64,000 nucleotides of DNA from Muribaculum gordoncarteri (GTDB lineage Bacteria; Bacteroidota; Bacteroidia; Bacteroidales; Muribaculaceae). The stretch spans positions 1,240,001 through 1,304,000 of the forward strand of contig NZ_CP039393.1 in assembly GCF_004803695.1 (NCBI RefSeq), written 5' to 3'. The first letter of the stretch is position 1, and every line of letters begins with the position of its first letter. The notes beneath the pieces are model-generated. The model was not told where the DNA came from, did no database searches, and was given only the letters and a program-made list of their open reading frames with translations. This document shows, in pieces, positions 38,907 to 47,853 of the stretch. Position numbers and translations under genes: made by a program.

Positions 38907-41096
38907 TTAACGAATGAAGAGCAATTCGCGATATTTGGGCAACGGCCACATTTCGTCATCGACCATAAGCTCGAGCTTATCGATATGGTAGCGTATGACA
39001 TCCATGCACGGTACAACAGTGTCGTGATATGCAATGGCCTTTTCTCTCTCATTCTCGATGCGGTTGGCTGCCTTGCGGGCGTTGACCATCTTCTTGGTTT
39101 CCTCCATGATTGTTGCCATGTGGGCCGACATGCGCTCGATAGTGTCGAGGTCGAGCTGTGCAAGCTTGTCACCCTTTTCATTGGGGAACAGAGTCTTTAG
39201 CTTGAATACATTGTCGGTGAGCACCGATTGATAGCGTATCGCAACGGGAATCACATGATTCACGGCAAGGTCACCGAGCACACGGGCCTCAATCTGAATC
39301 TTCTTGGTGTACATTTCCCATTTCACCTCATTGCGAGCTTCAAGCTCTACTTCGGTGAACACGCCGGTGCTCTTAAACATGTCGATTGACGACTTGCTCA
39401 GATATGCGTCAAAGATTTTGGGTACGCTTGTTTCGCAGTCAAGACCACGGCGGGCGGCCTCTTCCTTCCATTCATCGCTATAACCGTTTCCGTCGAAGTG
39501 TATAGGCTTGGAGTATTTTATAATCTCCTTTATCTCCGACAGGATAGCGTGATTCTTGTCCTGACCATTGGCGATGCGGGCGTCTACATTGGCCTTGAAT
39601 TCCATAAGCTGCTCGGCTACCGCTGCGTTAAGTGCTATCATGGCCGATGCACAGTTGGCTGAAGAGCCTACGGCACGGAACTCAAAGCGGTTACCGGTGA
39701 AAGCAAACGGCGATGTACGGTTACGGTCGGTGTTGTCGATTATAATTTCAGGAATCTGGTCGACATTGAGCTTAAGACCTTTCTTGGCCGAGAGGTTGAT
39801 GATTTCATCCACATCATCCTTTTCAAGCTTGTCGAGGATTTCGGAGAGCTGTGTACCCATGAATATCGAAATGATGGCAGGGGGCGCCTCGTTGGCTCCA
39901 AGACGGTGTCCGTTGGTGGCTGAAGCGATTGATGCCTTCAATACTCCGTTATGGCGGTACACGGCTGCCATTACATTGGCAATGAAGGTGATGAACTGAA
40001 GGTTGGCTTCGGGTGTCTTTCCGGGCGCAAACAACAGTACCCCGGTGTCGGTGCCAAGGCTCCAGTTGTTGTGCTTTCCTGAACCGTTGATGCCTGAGAA
40101 GGGCTTTTCGTGAAGCAGGACGCGGAAATTGTGACGGCGTGCAACCTCTGCGATAAGCGACATGAGCAACAGATTGTGGTCGTTGGCAAGGTTGGTTTCC
40201 TCAAAGATAGGCGCAAGCTCAAACTGGTTGGGCGCTACTTCATTGTGACGGGTCTTTGCCGGAATTCCAAGCCTGTGACACTCGATTTCGAGGTCAAGCA
40301 TGAAGGCTTCGACGCGCGACGGAATTGCTCCGAAATAGTGGTCCTCAAGCTGCTGATTCTTAGCACTCTCGTGTCCCATCAATGTGCGGCCTGTCATAAC
40401 AAGGTCGGGACGGGCCGAATAGAGAGCCTCGTCAACAAGGAAGTATTCCTGTTCCCATCCGAGATAGGAGTTGACATGCTTTACATTGGGGTCGAAATAC
40501 TGTGCGACACCTGTAGCGGCCTTGTCGACTGAATTCAGGGCACGAAGCAACGGAGTCTTGTAGTCGAGCGATTCTCCTGTATACGAAATGAATATTGTAG
40601 GAATACAGAGTGTCTTGTCGAGGATGAATGCCGGCGAAGAGATGTCCCATGCCGAATATCCGCGGGCCTCAAATGTGTTGCGGATACCTCCGTTGGGGAA
40701 GCTCGACGCATCGGGTTCCTGCTGAACGAGCAGCTTGCCGGTGAATTGTTCAACGACACCGCCTTTGCCGTCATGCTCGATGAAAGCGTCATGCTTCTCG
40801 GCTGTACCGTCGGTCAACGGATGGAACCAGTGGGTGTAATGACGCGCACCGTTGTCGATTGCCCACTGCTTCATGCCTGCGGCTACACTGTCGGCAACTT
40901 CGCGTGATAGCGGCTTTTTGTTGTCGATCGCTTCAACAAGTGCGTCATAAGTGGTCTTGGGCAGGTATTCAAACATCTTCTGACGATTGAACACGTACTT
41001 CCCATAATACTGTTCCGGGCGTTCTGCCGGAATTTCAACCGGAATAGCTTTACGATCAAAAGCTTCTTCCACTACTTTAAATCTCAACTTTGACAT
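38907..41096 (-). CDS. glnN: Glutamine synthetase, type III
   Basis: This enzyme assimilates ammonia by forming glutamine from glutamate and ATP. At 729 residues it is the large GSIII form typical of Bacteroidales rather than the ~470-residue GSI. Features visible are the type III N-terminus (FNRQKMFEYLPK), GWEQEYFLVDEALY, KTRHNEVAPNQFELAPIFEE, the ATP-site NGSGKHNNWSLGTDTG, and NRTSPFAFTGNRFEFRAVGS. It is followed by gltB and gltD, giving the GS/GOGAT cycle in one run, and preceded 35 bp upstream by dapL. Confidence 0.97.
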   Translation of the reverse strand: MSKLRFKVVEEAFDRKAIPVEIPAERPEQYYGKYVFNRQKMFEYLPKTTYDALVEAIDNKKPLSREVADSVAAGMKQWAIDNGARHYTHWFHPLTDGTAEKHDAFIEHDGKGGVVEQFTGKLLVQQEPDASSFPNGGIRNTFEARGYSAWDISSPAFILDKTLCIPTIFISYTGESLDYKTPLLRALNSVDKAATGVAQYFDPNVKHVNSYLGWEQEYFLVDEALYSARPDLVMTGRTLMGHESAKNQQLEDHYFGAIPSRVEAFMLDLEIECHRLGIPAKTRHNEVAPNQFELAPIFEETNLANDHNLLLMSLIAEVARRHNFRVLLHEKPFSGINGSGKHNNWSLGTDTGVLLFAPGKTPEANLQFITFIANVMAAVYRHNGVLKASIASATNGHRLGANEAPPAIISIFMGTQLSEILDKLEKDDVDEIINLSAKKGLKLNVDQIPEIIIDNTDRNRTSPFAFTGNRFEFRAVGSSANCASAMIALNAAVAEQLMEFKANVDARIANGQDKNHAILSEIKEIIKYSKPIHFDGNGYSDEWKEEAARRGLDCETSVPKIFDAYLSKSSIDMFKSTGVFTEVELEARNEVKWEMYTKKIQIEARVLGDLAVNHVIPVAIRYQSVLTDNVFKLKTLFPNEKGDKLAQLDLDTIERMSAHMATIMEETKKMVNARKAANRIENEREKAIAYHDTVVPCMDVIRYHIDKLELMVDDEMWPLPKYRELLFIR

Positions 41097-41131
41097 AATA
41101 TATATATAATTTTATATATTGAAATATCATT

Positions 41132-42367
41132 TTATTTGTTCAGTTTCAATGAACTAAGCCGTTCAACTGCGGCAACAGTGTCCTCATATCGTCCAAAGGC
41201 CGTCAAACGGAAGTAACCCTCGCCCGACGGACCGAAACCAACACCCGGAGTGCCGGCGATACCGCACTTTTCAAGCAGCAAATCGAAAAATTCCCATGAC
41301 GAAAGGCCGCCGGGAGTCTTCACCCAGATGTAGGGAGCGTTTACCCCGCCCCACACTTCAAGTCCGGCAGCCGACAGGCCGTTTCTCAACAATGAAGCGT
41401 TACGCATGTAGTAAGCGATGGTTTCTTTCACCTGATGACGCCCCTTTGTCGAGTACAATGCTTCGGCAGCACGCTGCACGATGTAGCTTGCACCGTTGAA
41501 CTTGGTGCACTGGCGGCGATTCCACAATGCGTTAAGCGATACTTCATCGCCGTTTTTCGACAATCCCTTGAGCTCCTTGGGAACTACTGTGTAACCGCAT
41601 CGCAATCCTGTGAATCCGGCAGTCTTGGAGAAGCTGCGGAACTCTATAGCCACCTCTTTGGCTCCGGGGATTTCATATATGCTGTGAGGAATGTCGGGTT
41701 CTGTAATATATGCCTCATAGGCCGAGTCAAATAATATGAGTGCATTGTTGTCCTTTGCATATTCGACCCATTTTTCAAGCTGTGAGCGATTCAGAGTTGT
41801 GCCGGTGGGATTATTGGGATAGCACAAATATATGACATCGGGGTTGTCCTTAGGCAATGATGGAATAAATCCGTTTTCGGCCGTGCACGGCAGATACTCT
41901 ATCCTACTCCAGCGTCCGTCGACGAGATGCCCTGCCCTTCCGGCCATGACATTTGTGTCGACATATACGGGATATACGGGATCGGTCACGGCAACTTTGC
42001 AGTCGGTGGACAGAATGTCGCCTATATTGCCCGTGTCGCTTTTCGCACCGTCGCTTATGAATATCTCATCGATGTCTATGTCGATGTTTCGTGAGCGATA
42101 ATCAACATCTACGATTCTCCTGCGCAGGAAGTCATATCCCTGCTCCGGGCCATAACCGTGGAAGGTCACGCGATCGGCCTGGTCGGCAACGGCATTTTCC
42201 ATTGCCTGAATGGCTGCCGGACATATAGGCTGCGTTACATCGCCAATGCCCATCTTGATGATTTCGACATCGGGATGCTCAGCCTTGAAGGCATTGATTC
42301 GCTTTGCTACATCGGAGAAAAGGTAGCTTGCAGGAAGCTCGCAAAAATTGTCGTTAATCTTAATCAT
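41132..42367 (-). CDS. dapL: LL-diaminopimelate aminotransferase
   Basis: DapL converts tetrahydrodipicolinate to LL-DAP in one step with glutamate as donor, bypassing the succinylase/acetylase routes. The 411-residue class I PLP aminotransferase has the DapL start ([20 protein letters not shown]), [24 protein letters not shown], and PLP lysine in [16 protein letters not shown]. It is next to dapF, the following pathway enzyme, with glnN and gltBD after it. The glutamate it uses is supplied by the neighbours. Confidence 0.95.
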   Translation of the reverse strand: MIKINDNFCELPASYLFSDVAKRINAFKAEHPDVEIIKMGIGDVTQPICPAAIQAMENAVADQADRVTFHGYGPEQGYDFLRRRIVDVDYRSRNIDIDIDEIFISDGAKSDTGNIGDILSTDCKVAVTDPVYPVYVDTNVMAGRAGHLVDGRWSRIEYLPCTAENGFIPSLPKDNPDVIYLCYPNNPTGTTLNRSQLEKWVEYAKDNNALILFDSAYEAYITEPDIPHSIYEIPGAKEVAIEFRSFSKTAGFTGLRCGYTVVPKELKGLSKNGDEVSLNALWNRRQCTKFNGASYIVQRAAEALYSTKGRHQVKETIAYYMRNASLLRNGLSAAGLEVWGGVNAPYIWVKTPGGLSSWEFFDLLLEKCGIAGTPGVGFGPSGEGYFRLTAFGRYEDTVAAVERLSSLKLNK

Positions 42368-42408
42368 AGGTCAGTGAATCCGTTTTTTTCTATTGTTTTT
42401 ATTTGTTA

Positions 42409-43257
42409 TCAACTTTGTCTTTCGTAGACTCCTTCAAACACCGTGGTTGCGCCTCCTGTCATGTAGATGTGTGAATCATCGGGATTCCGATATATCTCAA
42501 GGTCGCCGCCAAGCAGATGCACTGTCACCCGATCGCCTGTACGGCCTGTAAGCGCGGCGGCAACTGCGGTGGCACAGGCTCCGGTTCCACAGGCCATTGT
42601 TTCGCCGCTACCTCTCTCCCACACTCGCATCGTTATTTCGGAGGGTGAATTTATTTGCGCAAATTCGATGTTTGCCCGGTCGGGCCACATGGGGTGAATT
42701 TCAAGTTCACGCCCCAATCCGTGTACATCCACATTATCGAGCGAGTCGACAAACACGACTCCGTGGGGATTGCCCATCGAAACGGCTGTCATCTCAACCA
42801 CTCCGCACGATGTATCGACCGGAGCGTTGACCATCATCTCATTATTATATATAACCGGAATTTCCCTGACTGATGTGACCGGCTCACCCATGTCGACGGT
42901 GACCGAGTCAACTTTGCCTTTATTTACGTGCAGGTGCAATGTTTTGATGCCTGCCAATGTTTCAAGAGTTACGACATTCTTGTCGGTCAATCCGTAATCA
43001 TATACATATTTGCCGACACAGCGACTTCCGTTTCCACACATCTTGGCTTCGGAACCGTCGGCATTGAATATGCGCATCTTGAAATCAGCAACCTCCGACG
43101 GACAAATAAGGATGATGCCGTCACCGCCAACACCTGTGTGGCGGTCGCTCATCTCTATCGATAATTCACTTAGACGCTCCGGCGTGACTTCCATACAGTT
43201 TATATATATGTAGTCATTGCTGATGCCATGCATCTTTGTGAACTTTATTTGCTTCAT
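42409..43257 (-). CDS. dapF: Diaminopimelate epimerase
   Basis: DapF interconverts LL- and meso-DAP, for peptidoglycan and lysine. The 282-residue protein has the two mirrored domains with catalytic cysteines in KMCGNGSRCVGKY and MACGTGACATAVAA. It opens with FTKMHGISNDYIYIN, the family start. It heads the dapF-dapL run; a strong promoter box lies 44 bp upstream. Confidence 0.97.
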   Translation of the reverse strand: MKQIKFTKMHGISNDYIYINCMEVTPERLSELSIEMSDRHTGVGGDGIILICPSEVADFKMRIFNADGSEAKMCGNGSRCVGKYVYDYGLTDKNVVTLETLAGIKTLHLHVNKGKVDSVTVDMGEPVTSVREIPVIYNNEMMVNAPVDTSCGVVEMTAVSMGNPHGVVFVDSLDNVDVHGLGRELEIHPMWPDRANIEFAQINSPSEITMRVWERGSGETMACGTGACATAVAAALTGRTGDRVTVHLLGGDLEIYRNPDDSHIYMTGGATTVFEGVYERQS

Positions 43258-43300
43258 CGCTAATAAGAATGATTTTAATTCTTTAATCTTATTTCACGTT

Positions 43301-43309
43301 GCAAAGTTA
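43301..43309 (-). promoter_or_regulatory. dapF promoter -7 box
   Basis: TAACTTTGC on the minus strand with a TTG about 19 bp further upstream, 44 bp before the dapF ATG. Confidence 0.6.
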
Positions 43310-43513
43310 ATCAATTTGCAATATAATCCAACTATTTTGTGTGATTTTTCTTCATAAAAGTGTTTTTATTTGACATATTTCAATGATTTTGTGACTTAAA
43401 GTGGCGATTTAACATATTCAAGCCGCATATTGGCTACTAAATGCCAACAATAACCTCATTTTGCTTCCATATTTTCACCGGGCAATCTACTTTATTATAT
43501 GAAAAATAATTAT

Positions 43514-43521
43514 TAACTTTG
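43514..43521 (+). promoter_or_regulatory. GH13 gene promoter -7 box
   Basis: TAACTTTG on the plus strand, with TTTA 19 bp upstream, 43 bp before the ATG. Confidence 0.6.
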
Positions 43522-43564
43522 ACGAAGCGTAAAATAATTAATCCAACTCTATTTATAACACGAA

Positions 43565-44995
43565 ATGAAACATTCAATTCAATCATTGTTGGCAGTGTCA
43601 GCACTGTCGACATTACTTGCATCCTGCGGAGGCGATAAGAAAGCTCCCGAAGCTGTAACCAACGACGATGTCATACTCCATGCCTGGTCATGGTCGTTTG
43701 ACACGATTGCAGCCAATATGAAAAATATTGCCGATGCGGGGTTTGATTATGTGCAGACATCACCTGCCAACACTTGCTATGTGGGCGAAGGCGGCGGTAT
43801 GGCCCTATACAGCCAGCCCGGCGACTCGGTTACCGGAAAATGGTACTACTACTATCAGCCGATCGACTGGAAGATCGGTAACTATCTTCTCGGCGACCGC
43901 GACCAGTTCAAGGCTATGTGCGACAGCGCCGCAAAATATGGCATAAAGGTGATTGTCGATGTGCTCCCCAACCACACTGCGGTAGACCACACGGCAGTAA
44001 CCGCCGACCTTGACAGTGCAGTAGGCGGTCATGACAAGCTGTTCCACGCCAACGGACTCAACGATATTATCGATTATAACGACCGTTATCAGTGTACGAC
44101 AGGAAAGATGGGTGGTCTTCCCGATGTAAACACCGAGAATCCCGACTTCCAGTACTACTACATGAAATATGTCAACGATCTGATTGCTTGCGGCGCACGC
44201 GGATTCCGCTATGACACGGCAAAACACATCGGATTGCCGTCGGACCCCCTCGACTCGCTTGCCGAGCGTAACAACTTCTGGGACATAGCCACCGGTCGCG
44301 AACCCATACGTGACATAACCCTGTCGATGCCCGACAGCCTGTTCATATATGGCGAAGTGCTTCAGGACAAGAACGTAAAGGAGGATGAATATGCCGAATA
44401 TATGAGCCTTACTGCAAGCGCTTACGGACATGCACTGCGTAACGCTCTTGTAAATCACAACTATTATGCCGACAGCCTTGCATCATGGCATCACAAAGCC
44501 GACCCCACGAAGCTTGTCACTTGGGTTGAATCGCACGACACCTATGCCAATCAGCATGAATCGGCCGGCATCAGCGACGAGTTGATTCGTGAAGGTTACG
44601 TATTCCTCACTGCCCGTCAGAACGGTGTTCCCTTGTTCTTCAGCCGCCCGGCCGGAAGCACCCGCGACAACTACTGGGGCAACAATCGTGTAGGCGCACG
44701 CGGAAACGATGAGTTCATGAATCCCGAGGTGGTTGCCGTAAACAAGTTCCGCCACGCAATGCACGGACAGCCTGAATCGATATTCGTGTCCGACAACGGT
44801 GCTGTCATCGAAGTGGCCCGCGGCAACAAGGGTGTTGCTCTTATTAATATAGGAGAAGAACAGGCATCGATCGACCTGCCCACCACGTTGAAGGACGGTG
44901 AATATGTCGACAAGGTACATGACACGACTTTCAAAGTGAAAGACGGCAAGATTTCAGGTGTTTTAACACCTCTCACATCCTATATAATATATTAA
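43565..44995 (+). CDS. GH13 alpha-amylase-family lipoprotein
   Basis: This 476-residue glycoside hydrolase has a lipoprotein signal (STLLASCGG, Cys21), so it is anchored in a membrane, perhaps the cell surface. The GH13 regions are complete: VDVLPNHT (region I), GFRYDTAKH with nucleophile Asp217, GEVL with acid/base Glu264, and VESHDTY with Asp325. The layout resembles the compact alpha-amylases of the GH13_28-like type, with a short C-terminal beta domain. It stands alone, with no susC/susD or starch-binding genes beside it, so the exact alpha-glucan substrate is unknown. The cleavage is probably alpha-1,4. Confidence 0.9.
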   Translation: MKHSIQSLLAVSALSTLLASCGGDKKAPEAVTNDDVILHAWSWSFDTIAANMKNIADAGFDYVQTSPANTCYVGEGGGMALYSQPGDSVTGKWYYYYQPIDWKIGNYLLGDRDQFKAMCDSAAKYGIKVIVDVLPNHTAVDHTAVTADLDSAVGGHDKLFHANGLNDIIDYNDRYQCTTGKMGGLPDVNTENPDFQYYYMKYVNDLIACGARGFRYDTAKHIGLPSDPLDSLAERNNFWDIATGREPIRDITLSMPDSLFIYGEVLQDKNVKEDEYAEYMSLTASAYGHALRNALVNHNYYADSLASWHHKADPTKLVTWVESHDTYANQHESAGISDELIREGYVFLTARQNGVPLFFSRPAGSTRDNYWGNNRVGARGNDEFMNPEVVAVNKFRHAMHGQPESIFVSDNGAVIEVARGNKGVALINIGEEQASIDLPTTLKDGEYVDKVHDTTFKVKDGKISGVLTPLTSYIIY

Positions 44996-45013
44996 GTTGA
45001 CAAAATGACATCT

Positions 45014-45049
45014 CGGAGGGCCGTGAATATAGCATTTCACGGCCCTCCG
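45014..45049 (+). terminator. GH13 gene terminator
   Basis: A perfect 14-bp stem (45014-45027 with 45036-45049, arm CGGAGGGCCGTGAA) directly after the stop. The following sequence is only weakly T-rich. Confidence 0.7.
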
Positions 45050-45256
45050 CTTGCATCTGTAAAGCAGGAATTTGATTTTAACTTATTTTAATTAAGTTTC
45101 AATTCGCAACATTTTCTCGCGCAAATATAAATGATTACGATTTTTAATTTTAGGGCTATTATTTTTTATAATTATACATGCCGTTAAAGTTGCGGAGTGT
45201 AATTTTATGTTGTAAAACATATAACCTTATATGCATTAAGTTTAAAAACAATTTAT
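45050..45256. other. AT-rich spacer upstream of the RNA candidate
   Basis: No gene or clear element is visible. A TATGTT/AACATA inverted repeat lies near 45205-45221, and TTTA about 16 bp before the next promoter box may be its -33 element. Confidence 0.4.
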
Positions 45257-45264
45257 TACCTTTG
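45257..45264 (+). promoter_or_regulatory. Promoter -7 box of the ncRNA candidate
   Basis: TACCTTTG, a full match to TAnnTTTG. A stable hairpin begins 5 nt later, where a transcript would start. Confidence 0.6.
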
Positions 45265-45268
45265 CAAT

Positions 45269-45466
45269 GTGATTGAACGAAGGAATCAATCACCAATGCG
45301 AATCTTCTTAGCTAACTAGGAAATCCGTATCATGAGCAACACGAAATACTTAAAAGGTAATAACAGAATACTTTTTCATACGTAACTTTCCAATAAAGAC
45401 AGAATAGATATTCAACAAGCAACAAGCGAAAAATAAGGGAGCCGGGAGGCTGTCTTATTTTTTTTT
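45269..45466 (+). ncRNA. Candidate structured small RNA upstream of dnaG
   Basis: A ~200-nt unit lies between a TAnnTTTG promoter and a strong intrinsic terminator and has no real reading frame (only 7- and 17-codon AUG frames). It begins with a 7-bp hairpin GTGATTG/CAATCAC (45269-45293), contains a longer-range CGTAT/ATACG pairing enclosing repeated GAAATACTT/GAATACTTT words, and ends in the terminator. The adjacent dnaG has its own promoter box past the terminator. This points to an independent RNA rather than a dnaG leader, but a leader/attenuator cannot be excluded. I do not recognise the family. Confidence 0.5.
45430..45466 (+). terminator. Intrinsic terminator of the ncRNA candidate
   Basis: The stem AAAATAAG/CTTATTTT with AGCC/GGCT inside and a GGGA loop (45430-45461) is followed by a run of T through 45466. 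Confidence 0.85.
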
Positions 45467-45468
45467 GC

Positions 45469-45476
45469 TAATTTTG
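45469..45476 (+). promoter_or_regulatory. Possible dnaG promoter -7 box
   Basis: TAATTTTG lies 8 bp before the dnaG ATG. If used, the mRNA would be nearly leaderless. Confidence 0.4.
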
Positions 45477-45484
45477 TCATCGTC

Positions 45485-47680
45485 ATGAAGAAAATCGATC
45501 GGGAAACAGTACAGCGCATTCTTGACGCCGCCGACATTGTGGAGGTGGTCAGCGACTTCGTGCATCTGAAACGCAGAGGCAGCAGCTATCTCGGGCTTTG
45601 TCCGTTCCACAATGAGCGCACTCCGTCGTTCTCGGTGTCCAAATCTAAGAATATATGCAAGTGCTTCAGCTGCGGCAAAGGCGGCAGTCCCGTGAATTTC
45701 ATCATGGAGCACGAACAGATGAGCTATTACGAGGCCCTTCGCTATCTTGCACGTAAATACAACATCGAAATCAAGGAGCATGAAATGTCGGATAAAGAGC
45801 GCGAAGAGGAATCGGAGCGCGAAAGCATGCTTGCCGTGAATGATTTCGCTTTGAAACATTTTGAGAAAAATCTGCAAGAAACCGACGATGGCCGTGACAT
45901 CGGGTTGTCATATTTCCTTGACCGAGGCATAAACGAGGCCTCGATAAAGAAATTCCGACTTGGATATTCGCTTGAGAAGAGCAACGACTTGCTGAATGCA
46001 GCAAAATCACGTGGCTATAACGAGAAGTATCTTATTGAAACCGGATTGTGCATAAAGACCGACCAGGGGCGTGTTTACGACCGCTTCAAGGGACGCGTTA
46101 TGTTTCCGGTATTCTCCATTTCGGGCAAAGTGATAGCATTCGGCGGCCGAACCTTGAAAAAGGATGTCGCCAAATATGTCAACTCACCCGAGTCACTCAT
46201 TTACAAGAAAAGCTATCAACTCTACGGACTTTACCAGGCCAAGCAGGCCATTGTAAAGCACGACAAATGCATTCTTGTCGAGGGGTATATGGATGTGATA
46301 TCGATGCATCAGTCGGGCATCGAGAATGTTGTCGCATCATCGGGAACATCGTTGACCGACGGCCAGATAAGACTCATCCATCGGTTTACCGACAATGTAA
46401 CCGTAATATATGACGGTGACGCTGCCGGAATAAAGGCGTCGTTGCGCGGTATCGACATGCTTCTTGCCGAAGGGCTCGACATAAAGGTGCTGTTGCTCCC
46501 CGACGGCGATGACCCGGACTCATTTGCACAGAAGCACACATCATCGGAGTTGGAGGAATATATCTCCGCCAACGAAACCGACTTCCTTCAGTTCAAGACC
46601 TCAATATTGCTGAACGGAGTCAAGAACGATCCCATAGCCAAGTCGAGAGTCATCAACGACATCGTGCGCTCAATTGCAGTCATACCCAACCCCATCACCC
46701 GCAATGTCTACATAACCGAGTGCAGCCGAATGCTTGAAATCGACGACCGCATCGTGGCATTGCAGGTCAACAAGCTGTTTATGGAGCGTGTGGGCAAGGA
46801 CAACCTCAAAAAGCAACAGGAAGCGGCAGCGGAAACCATAAGCGACATCGTGAATGTTGAAGAGCCGGCAAAACCGGTCGAGGCAGCCGCCGAAGTGAAG
46901 CAACAGCCATCGTCGGTCGATTCCAATTCAAGCTTTCTTCGGGCTTACGAGCAAGGCATACTGCGTTACGTGCTGCGTTACGGAATGTTGGAGTTGTGTG
47001 AGGATTACGACGACATCGGCAATCCCATATCGGTAAAAGTCATCGACTATGTCAATGAGGAGCTTAAAAACGATGATCTTAAATTCTCAAACCCCGACAT
47101 AGAGAAGACCTTTGAGGAGGCCATCAAGTGCTCATCGATGACATGGGAGGAGGACAACCAAAGAAACAATGAAACGCTGCTGAAGGAGCGTGAGCGTTAC
47201 ATTGCGGCCGGCGAAGAGGAGATACGCACAACCGTTACCGACCTGAACAGCATAGCGGTAAGGGAAAAAGAGCTTGTGGAGCGCGCCGATCAGCTCTATT
47301 TCAAAGGACAGCGTGAGTACGGAATGATGTATATAGAGAAAATCCTCTGTTCACATCCCGATGACAGCATACGTAATCTGACACTTGAACTCGTAAGCGA
47401 CAAGCACACCCTGAGCAAGGTTCACACGAAATATGCAAAGATCGAAACCGATGAAGACCGCTTGCCCGAACTTGTGCCGAGATCCATATACGAATTCAAG
47501 GATGCAATACTTGAGTGCCGCATCCGCAAGCTTCATGACGACATAAAGGCCGCCTACTCCACCCCGTCGCCCGACAAGGAGGTGATACGCGAGCTTATGG
47601 AGCGTCACGTGCAGCTTCAACGCCTTCGCGGAGAGTTTGCAAAATTCCTCGGCGAACGAATAATCAACCCACGTAAATAG
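45485..47680 (+). CDS. dnaG: DNA primase
   Basis: DnaG makes the RNA primers for replication. The 731-residue protein has the N-terminal zinc ribbon (Cys39, His42, Cys60, Cys63 in LCPFHNERTPSFS and CKCFSCGKGG), the catalytic core with YFLDRGINEASIKKF and the TOPRIM motifs (ILVEGYMDVISMHQ; TVIYDGDAAGIKA), and a long C-terminal helicase-interacting region beyond residue ~430. That region is longer than in E. coli DnaG (581 residues), as usual in Bacteroidota. It is not in an rpsU-dnaG-rpoD arrangement here. Confidence 0.97.
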   Translation: MKKIDRETVQRILDAADIVEVVSDFVHLKRRGSSYLGLCPFHNERTPSFSVSKSKNICKCFSCGKGGSPVNFIMEHEQMSYYEALRYLARKYNIEIKEHEMSDKEREEESERESMLAVNDFALKHFEKNLQETDDGRDIGLSYFLDRGINEASIKKFRLGYSLEKSNDLLNAAKSRGYNEKYLIETGLCIKTDQGRVYDRFKGRVMFPVFSISGKVIAFGGRTLKKDVAKYVNSPESLIYKKSYQLYGLYQAKQAIVKHDKCILVEGYMDVISMHQSGIENVVASSGTSLTDGQIRLIHRFTDNVTVIYDGDAAGIKASLRGIDMLLAEGLDIKVLLLPDGDDPDSFAQKHTSSELEEYISANETDFLQFKTSILLNGVKNDPIAKSRVINDIVRSIAVIPNPITRNVYITECSRMLEIDDRIVALQVNKLFMERVGKDNLKKQQEAAAETISDIVNVEEPAKPVEAAAEVKQQPSSVDSNSSFLRAYEQGILRYVLRYGMLELCEDYDDIGNPISVKVIDYVNEELKNDDLKFSNPDIEKTFEEAIKCSSMTWEEDNQRNNETLLKERERYIAAGEEEIRTTVTDLNSIAVREKELVERADQLYFKGQREYGMMYIEKILCSHPDDSIRNLTLELVSDKHTLSKVHTKYAKIETDEDRLPELVPRSIYEFKDAILECRIRKLHDDIKAAYSTPSPDKEVIRELMERHVQLQRLRGEFAKFLGERIINPRK

Positions 47681-47690
47681 ACAAAGCGGC

Positions 47691-47714
47691 CAAATATGGA
47701 AATTTTTCCATATT
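47691..47714 (+). terminator. AT-rich hairpin after dnaG
   Basis: AAATATGGAAA/TTTCCATATTT pairs over 11 bp with a minimal loop, 10 bp after the dnaG stop. It is a plausible but weak terminator. Confidence 0.5.
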
Positions 47715-47735
47715 TAGATAGAAAATGCAATAAAT

Positions 47736-47769
47736 TTTTGCTTAAATTTCAAGCGATTTTGTACCTTTG
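47736..47769 (+). promoter_or_regulatory. mutAB promoter
   Basis: TTTG (47736-47739) and TACCTTTG (47762-47769) with 22 bp between. It implies a leader of about 78 nt before mutA. Confidence 0.65.
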
Positions 47770-47853
47770 TCATGTATTATAGCACTATTGCATATAATAG
47801 TGATTTATACCTGAAAGCATTTTTCTATAAAACTATAAATTAATACCAAAATC

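Larger units (their letters stand above)
43258..43564. other. Divergent promoter region between dapF and the GH13 gene
   Basis: About 300 bp, AT-rich, no gene. It holds two outward-facing promoters. A small TTGGC/GCCAA inverted repeat at 43430-43447 lies between them and could be an operator. Confidence 0.5.

Noticed and set aside
43805-44458. A 217-codon frame opposite the GH13 gene
   Set aside because: Shadow of the GH13 coding sequence, with no motif or own promoter.
45294-45382. 7- and 17-codon AUG frames in the region before dnaG, considered as leader peptides
   Set aside because: Neither contains a run of regulatory codons, and the region folds and terminates like an RNA gene. Kept only as part of the ncRNA candidate.
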